Assembly: GCF_009905375.1 (NCBI RefSeq)
Contig: NC_133653.1
Coordinates: 82,534,911 to 82,598,910 of the forward strand
Direction of reading: 5' to 3'
From: Apium graveolens
Lineage: Eukaryota; Streptophyta; Magnoliopsida; Apiales; Apiaceae
DNA length: 64,000 bases
The position numbers were made by a program, and so were the translations under genes. The first letter of the stretch is position 1. Every line of letters starts with the position of its first letter. Positions 57,169 through 64,000 of this stretch are shown here, one piece after another. The notes below the pieces were generated by a model, which did not search any database, was not told where the DNA came from, and saw only the letters and a list, made by a program, of their open reading frames with translations.

Positions 57169-59232
57169 TACTCGGGAACATCGACTCCCGGTTTAGAAAA
57201 ATGTTCACCTTTGGGTCCCCTATACTAAGGGTATACGCAACTACTGCTTATCTCTAGCATAGGTATTATGCAACTATAAACATTGAAATCAACAGATAGA
57301 TAACCAGATTATAAAACAGACATGCATATATATACCATCTCAGCATGCTTCAATATATCACAAAATTTGCTAATTAACCAACATGCATCTATCACAAGAT
57401 AATGCATATACATATATACATCACCACAACAGTATAACAGGTAGAAAACTTGCCTGAGTGCTCCCGGATAGACTTAAGCTTAGAGTGGGTCCGATAACCT
57501 ATGAACAACAACATAAGTTGGATAAACCCCGGTCGCTTAAGAAACTAGACTTTAACCAATTGAACCCTAACGTTCGCTTATGGTCACTCCTACGCTTAAC
57601 GAATCACCTAAGTTGTTCGAGTACCCTCGGCTCCACCATTTTTAATAAATTAACCATTAAGAGTTTTAAGGCGATTCTTTCACGAGTACCTTACCAAATG
57701 CCTAATTCACTTAACATAATTGTTTCATATCCCAATTAGTCATTTAAAGTCCATAACCAAGGTTTCAAAGTAAGGCGAGGGGTAATGGTTCGTTCGCGAA
57801 ACGCCGTTACTTAAAACGGTCGTTTCTCCTAAACCGTACATCGGATTCAAACGAACCACATATCAAAACGAAGCTCGTAACATGAACTATCTAATCATGG
57901 CAATGGTCAAAACCTCACAGGGAGTCCTCGGATCCTGATGTTAAGAACAAAAATAGTCTAAAGTAAATTGGACATTACGACGGCTATGTTTATGCGATTA
58001 CCAATTTTTATCCTCCTCCAAATCAACCACAAACCAACCACAATTCAAACATACAACCAAACTCCATCCATACATCACTACAACAGCCCCAAAACCTCAA
58101 GTTTTCCAATTTATATTAATCTCAAACATGAACTAAAACTATTCTTAAGTTCATTAACTAATAACCAAGATTTACAACTCCAAAAACATCACAAAACCAA
58201 CTAATCTCTACATATTCAAACACCATGCTTCTCATGAACTATAATACTCATATTAAGCTCTTAACATTCAATAACAAAGCTAGGTTAAGAGATTATACCT
58301 TCCTTGGTGAGTAAAAGTAACTAAGGAGCTTGGAATCACCCTTGAAAGTCCTTACCAAAGCTTAATCTAAACAAAAACTCAAGAACAAAATTTCAAGTTC
58401 TTGAAAAACACTATTCACCAAGAACTTTGATGAATTGATTAGCTATGTTAAACATGGAATCTTGAGCTTAAACTTATGGCTCATTTAAGTTATGAATTAT
58501 GGAAGCTAAAGAAACAAACCTCTTGAATTATGAAGGTGTGTAGCTTGATTTTTGAAATTTTTCCTTTGCTTTTCATGGAAAAGCCGAGAGCAATAGATGG
58601 GGGAAGAAGAGAAATGAGTTTATTTTGGGGGCTTTTGATTTTGGTGTTTGTGAAATGAATACTTGGTGGAGATTGCTTTGATAAAGTGATGACATCACTT
58701 GGATGACCTCACCTCCAAGCCACATGTCTTTCCCTTAAGGTTTGATGATGTCACCTTCTCTTTTAACCACTTGTTTTAGCTTTTCTTGGAAGCTTCCTTC
58801 CCATTCTACTTGTATGTGCTTGTCCCTTGGTCGTTTATTTATTTTCCGGTTCGCTTAACTCTGTTCTCTTTCGGTGTTTGAGGGATCACATCCGGGATCT
58901 TATTTCTTGGGTTCCCCTAAATCTTTCTCAATATCTTATAATCCTTTAATGATCCTCTCTTATAATCCTTGAATTTAAATCCCTTTAACCATGTTACCTT
59001 ATACTCAATTCTTTCGGTATCTGGTGGATTTTCGGGAAAAATCAAAGTGTCGGATTTGGATTCTGACGATCTTTACATACACTTATATACCACATAGAGT
59101 ACTAATAATATCTCAGAAGATCAATAAAAGAACCCCTACATAGTGTGGTATGAAAATTTTTCTTATTCAGCATAATCAGCAAAACACTATTCATAAGGGT
59201 TTCAAAAATTCCAAAAATTGGGGTTATTACAG
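55144..59232 (-). repeat. Tekay-2 3' LTR
   Basis: 4,089 bases on the minus strand, TGTAATAACCCC...GGGGGTGTTACA. It contains inverted counterparts of the Tekay-1 LTR repeats: minisatellite near 56320-56405, AT-rich tandem array near 56895-57070, and (TA)n near 57124-57170. A conserved small hairpin ACTTGAAC / GTTCAAGT lies near 55955-55977. No gene is seen inside. Confidence 0.9.
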
Positions 59233-59245
59233 TCTCCCCTCCTTA
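59233..59245 (-). other. Tekay-2 polypurine tract
   Basis: The minus strand reads AAGGAGGGGAGAC before the LTR start, identical to Tekay-1. Confidence 0.88.
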
Positions 59246-59259
59246 AAAGGATTCCGTCC

Positions 59260-59990
59260 CGGAATCAGATAGGAAAATGAATAGGGATGCTCTCTTAGCA
59301 TTGCACTTTCTAATTCTCAAGTAAATTTTCCCACATTGTGGTTCTACCATTAAACTCTGACTAGTTTGATAGCCCTTCTCCTAAGCACTTGTTCTTTTTC
59401 AATCTATAACCCTTCCTGGTTGCTCCATATAGGTTACGTCTGGTTGCATGCCTATGCGCTCATATGCCCTTATTTGCCTGGCATCCGGATTACACTTTCT
59501 TAACATTGATACGTGGAACACGTTATGAACTTGCTACATGTTCGGGGTAGGGCTAGCTCATATGCTAACTTCCCAATATGTCTTAATACCTCAAAGGGTC
59601 CAACAATTCATGGGCTTAGCTTTCCTTTCTTTCCGAACCTCATCCATCCTTTCCAAGGGAATACCTATAACAGCACTAGGTCCCCTACTTCCTATTCCTT
59701 GTCCTTTCGTGTCAAATCAACATACTTCGTGTTCCCATCTTGGGCTACTACCAGCCGTCCTCTAATTAAATCTATTATATCCTTGGTCCTTTGGACCACT
59801 GCTGGTCTAAGCATCTTGCGCTCTGCAACATCATCATATCATAAGGGAGATCAATATTGTCTTCCCTCAAGGATCTCATAAGGCGAAATCTCGATAATGA
59901 CATATGATCTATTGTCGTAAGAAAACTCAATCTGTGTTAAGTGATCATTCCAATTTCTTTCAAGTCTATTGCACAGACCCTCATCATAGC
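59260..59990 (-). pseudogene. Tekay-2 integrase C-terminus and chromodomain remnant
   Basis: On the minus strand: [10 protein letters not shown] (near 59970), the C-terminal integrase domain, [12 protein letters not shown] near 59500, then a frameshifted chromodomain with VRV and ELESAML-like blocks ending near 59275. Many stops and frameshifts. Confidence 0.82.
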
Positions 59991-62990
59991 TTCTAGAATT
60001 ATAGCCTTTGCTTCTCAATACCCACTCTTTTCCAGTTCGTAATCGCTACTATCTTCCGTACCAAATTTTATACTGATTACACTTTTTCTCGTTAGCGTTC
60101 TATAACCTTTTAATAATCGCGTCAACCTTAGTATCACGAACGCGTTAGAATCGGAATACCACCATAATTGGTACCACTTCCTTTTTAGCTGCTTCTATTT
60201 TCGAAAGCTTGATCCATCATATAGAAGTAAAAGAATTTATTGAGAGATCACTATGATCATGAACACTTGATACATTGCATAGTTAGTACAGAAGGTGGCC
60301 AGCCTTCAGTACTTGACAAGCAATTAAACAATAGATGGTATCCTACAAGGCTTCTATCACACAGATAGATAGTCATTCGGCAATACCTCCCCTTCTGGAA
60401 GGGTTGTTCTTCTCAGCTTACATGAAATGAAAAGGAGAGAAAAGAACGAATTGAAGAGAATTGTATATATATTAAAATATATACCGCCACAAAATATCTG
60501 GCTTGAAATCTACCTCTGAACTATAGAGGTTTATCATAGGAGAACAAAACATATATGTATATAAATCAACATTAAGCATTATAGCATCGTATTTCACATG
60601 CCTAATTATTTTTGATATTCCGTCCATCAATCTATGGACCCATCCTCTTCCTCGAGCTTATACACAATCAGCTTTGAAACTCCCTTGACATCGAAAATCG
60701 AATATGGGATTTCATTCTAGACATCATCGTTACTAGAATTCTATACTTGCACCGCAACCTTCTTCGTATAGTAATACGACTCTCTATTCCTAAGAAGGAA
60801 TAAATATTCAATAGGTAGATAATCGACTTAATTAGTCTATCAATGATAACTTATACATCACCACGACCCGATTAGTGGTACTCAATCTCAACATCCATTC
60901 TAATACAACTCTTACGGTTGTAATCGACTCATTACTCGCAGAATCATTGCTGCACTACTATGGTCCATCGCTGACCCACTGTAGTCATTTGTTTTCCTTG
61001 GATCTTAATAGTTAACCATACGGAGTCCATACCTGTCGTATCAAATTCTTCTAAGGAGTTAACATAATCACCATTCATAATTCATGAAGAACACTCCAGA
61101 TCCTGACGTACTTTGATGACATGAAGCAGATAAAATTGCAGAAGAGTTTCAATCAAAGCAACGATAGAAGGTTAATACCATTCTTAATCATATACCTTCA
61201 ATAGAAGACTTAACTCGAAGGTTCGTTTAGTCCTTTTTAAAACATGGTCCTGGATTATCCTCAGGATAGTTCCTTCTAAGATAGATAGCCCGCTCATGGC
61301 GATTATACGAATTAAACCTTTACCAACCTACTATTACGGTTGGGTATTGCACAGTCATCAGAAGCAATGTCAATCTTCCAAACCATAATACAACCTTCAC
61401 GGCTTCAACCATCATCACTATATTCCTCTGGCACGAGCGCCTATAATTATCCTCTTACATTTAAAGTGTCGGCCACCTCTTTGGCCTTTCCTGATAGTAA
61501 AATTTCCTTACAATCAATGTCTTTTTAACCACCTCCAACTAAATTTTCTACCTCACTTCAATCACTGTTTATGTGAAAATGCTTCTCTTAAGTCCTGGTG
61601 AGAAAAAAATCACCATTTTCCATAAGTCATTGCCTTAGTCTTTAGATGTGAACATTGCCACGACTGACTCTCGATCATACTTAGGACGTCTTTTATCTTG
61701 GGTCCTTCTTACTTTGACAGTTCTGACCTCCGTTGGTTCAATCTATACTTTCTCACGGCTTAACATGTGCCCACTTGGAATTATTATAATTACGTCACAA
61801 TTCCTTTATCAAAATTTATATTCTAGAGAACTTTGAATATTACCATTCTCCTTGTAAAACTTCTAAGGTTATCCTTGAATCATTCCTCCTGTATTCCCTA
61901 GATACAGGGCATATCAAAATACCATTTACTAATACTAGAACCATTGTCTATGTACTTCTGAAAAATTTCTCTACTGATCTTTAAAGATTGTTGTTACCTT
62001 AATCCTTTCCAATTCATACTGTCAAACTCATACTATCCCTATTAAGGGTGAAATGCCAACCTTTATGCATTCCCCTAGGATTTATTTTAAGTTACCGATG
62101 TTCTATCCTTAATTCCACCTTTAGAAAAAGTACATGCATCATTCCATGGATAAATCAAGTCATATATCCCTGATGAGGGTGTCTTATTCAATCATTCCCA
62201 CCTCGATAGTATAGGCCTAATTTTACAATAACATCTATATTCAAAATGAGGTCAATCAATATGGCCTCCAAAAGATAACAACGGTTATCCGCTTTTCTTT
62301 CCTAATTTGGTAATGACAACAGGGATATCCTGGAAGATATTGGTCATGTTCAACATGAACTTCTTCTTAATAATTCCTTATTTACTCTTTTTGTTTATCT
62401 CAACAGTCATCTCAATGTTGGAATATCTCTCATACCTGGCGTCTCCCTTTCTGGGTATCATGCCACCGGTCTTACACTTCACATTCTTGAAGGTCACTTC
62501 CTTCATCCAATTTTCCTAATTTCTTACTTTCTTGTCTCTTCAGTCTATCCGCGTCTCATTATTTATCCTTCGAACTATCCCAAGGTTTCCCCAAATCCTT
62601 CCAACTTGAAGGGGGTACAACATATATATCTCTTATGCCTTCAACCATCAACTTTAACTCATGGTGAATCATCCTCATCCTGATGATCATATACTTTTCT
62701 ATTTCTAATACTACAAGTCTTTAGGGATTCCTCATACCCGACTCCCTTATCATTCCTCAAACTCTATTGCCTTTATGCTCATTTTCACTTCCGTTTCTTT
62801 TTATTTTCCTTTCTCTTACAATCATTTTATGTACCCACTAATCATTGACTTCAAACATCACGTCGTTCTAGGATTCTTGTCCTCCAGACGAATCTTGACA
62901 ACTTTTACAATCTTAGATTCATAATTCATCATATTCGTCCGCCTTTATTCTGGCTCTTAAAGCTTTTACACTATCTCCATAACCTTGGAA
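59991..62990 (-). pseudogene. Tekay-2 decayed middle of pol
   Basis: About 3 kb without an intact frame. A diverged RNase H end can be seen on the minus strand near 61470-61600 (SGKAKEVADTL, compare PGKANVVADVL). Elsewhere there are short coherent minus-strand stretches (near 62290-62510 and 61640-61760) that I could not assign to RT or protease by eye. The interval is shorter than an intact pol, so deletions are likely. Confidence 0.55.
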
Positions 62991-63520
62991 TTTACTTTCT
63001 CGAAAAAATTTTGACTGAACTTTAATCAGTTTATCATAACCTCTTTCTCCGTGCCTTCCTTGGTCTTTCACCAGTGGGTGGTCTCTCTCTTAGGAGAGTA
63101 AGTGACAAAAACAGTCTTTTGTGATTCGTCAATCATTTAGAATCTCAAATGATTCCTATATTTCCTTTAGCCAGGCTCTTGCCTTGACTGGGTCAGCTTG
63201 TTCCTTGGAACTCTGAGAGCTTAGCGACTTAAAGGTCCTGAAAGAATTTCTCACCGCATTGTTTCCTCAGGGTGGTGGTTGGGGATAATAGTCTAAGTTC
63301 TGTCTAGAAAGGTCCATAAATTGTCGTATAGGAGTACCATCTCGAGTCTCCTTTCCTTACTCGACTTCTGTTTCTTAGTCTGAACGTTCCCTCCTCCTCC
63401 CCATAATCGGGGTCATCCCACATGTTTTAAATCCTCATTTTCCACTTCATTATGTTATGGGTTCCTTCTATTTTGATGGCGACTTCCCTGACTATCACGT
63501 TCAGGGTTTGCTCTAAATCT
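62991..63520 (-). pseudogene. Tekay-2 gag remnant
   Basis: Minus-strand fragments align with Tekay-1 gag: RANPERDSQGSRHQN (near 63490), NNAVRNSFRTFKSL (near 63240), ADPVKARAWLKE (near 63190) and SFEIL. Several frameshifts. Confidence 0.8.
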
Positions 63521-63530
63521 TATTCCTCAA

Positions 63531-64000
63531 ACTAGCTTTCATCTAAGATCTCATCTTTAAGCTCTTGAACATTTGGAACCCAAATTCTGTAGAAATACCT
63601 CATTATTCCCTTTTCATCTTTCTCGGTATTAATCTCTTATCCATTTGTTGGCTCTCTGCCTTCATTCATCACTTTTTCTGGTACAATATATTCTTTTCCA
63701 ATAATTCAGGCTGTATTGCAATCTCAAACAGCTTTTCGGTACCGGCTCCGGTTACCTTCACTTCTATTTCCCATTTTCTCAAAATCTCTTATAAATTCTC
63801 CCAAAGACATTATCATCTTGAGTCTCTCCTTTTTACTAAGGACATCAGCCACCACATTGGCTTTCCCTGGATGATAAAGAATCTCATAATCGTAATCCTT
63901 GATTAGCTCTAATTACCTCCTCTGGTGCATGTTGAGCTCTTTCTGCGTGAAAATGTACTAGAGAACTTATGGTTTATCTAATTCTCGCACTTTTCTCCGT
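63531..64000 (-). pseudogene. Second Tekay-type pol fragment (RNase H to integrase start)
   Basis: The minus strand reads HQRRW-like RNase H end with DYDYEILYHPGKANVVADVL near 63850-63940, then the linker KKERLKMIMSLGEF. RIWVPNVQELKDEILDES, the start of the integrase zinc domain, ends at about 63535. There the sequence switches to the gag N-terminus of Tekay-2. It continues beyond the window. Confidence 0.8.

Larger units (their letters stand above)
55144..63530 (-). mobile_element. Tekay-2: decayed chromodomain Ty3/gypsy element
   Basis: The 3' LTR is 55144-59232, then polypurine tract, chromodomain/integrase remnants, a decayed pol and gag remnants up to about 63520, all on the minus strand. 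It is the same family as Tekay-1 by LTR and protein. The expected 5' leader is missing: gag abuts another pol fragment near 63530. The predicted target duplication copy in copia-2 is ACTTC (55139-55143). Confidence 0.85.

Noticed and set aside
57968..58204. A 78-codon plus-strand ORF in the Tekay-2 LTR
   Set aside because: A-rich, low-complexity frame within a non-coding LTR; not conserved in Tekay-1.
59513..59881. A 122-codon plus-strand ORF in Tekay-2
   Set aside because: It is the complement of the integrase C-terminal domain, as the equivalent antisense frame in Tekay-1 (37235-37513) shows.

Overview
This window is plant nuclear DNA made almost entirely of nested LTR retrotransposons; I found no convincing host gene, tRNA or rRNA. 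The families are an Athila-like Ty3/gypsy with a tRNA-Asp-type primer site and a third ORF, chromodomain Ty3/gypsy of the Tekay/Del type with LTRs of about 4 kb, and Sirevirus-like Ty1/copia. They point to a eudicot with a large, repeat-rich genome. The species cannot be read from this window.

Layout, outermost first. (1) Bases 1-1047 are the 3' half of an old copia pol on the minus strand. (2) Inserted in it is Athila-A (minus), whose 3' LTR is 1048-2526. Its body runs 2527-6682, resumes at 46186-46561, and should continue beyond the window. (3) Athila-A was hit twice. Copia-1 (minus) fills 6683-46185. Copia-2 (plus) starts at 46562. (4) Copia-1 was split inside its post-pol ORF by a tandem Athila-B array at 11145-38087 (LTR-body-LTR-body-LTR remnant). 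That array has a single AGCAC target duplication at its two outer ends. (5) The second Athila-B body was split in its third ORF by Tekay-1 (28947-38048). A later deletion joined Tekay-1's 3' LTR to the last ~35 bases of the Athila-B LTR. (6) Copia-2 was split at 55144 by Tekay-2 (minus). Tekay-2 is heavily decayed and abuts a second Tekay pol fragment at about 63530-64000.

Best preserved is the second Athila-B gag-pol (22132-27498): one frame with only two stop codons. The first Athila-B copy has two deletions and several stops. Tekay-1 lacks part of RNase H and integrase. Both copia elements have many small lesions but clear protease, integrase, RT and RNase H motifs.

The most interesting signal concerns the ORFs placed after pol. 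All three Athila copies have a TATA-like box about 95-105 bases before the third-ORF ATG, a good plant start context, and a GC-rich near-palindromic module between pol and that ORF that also occurs inside the LTR. Both copia elements also have a TATA-like box ahead of a post-pol ORF. Athila carries a second polypurine-tract-like motif just after the third ORF. I infer, without expression data, that these downstream ORFs may be separate transcription units inside the retrotransposons.
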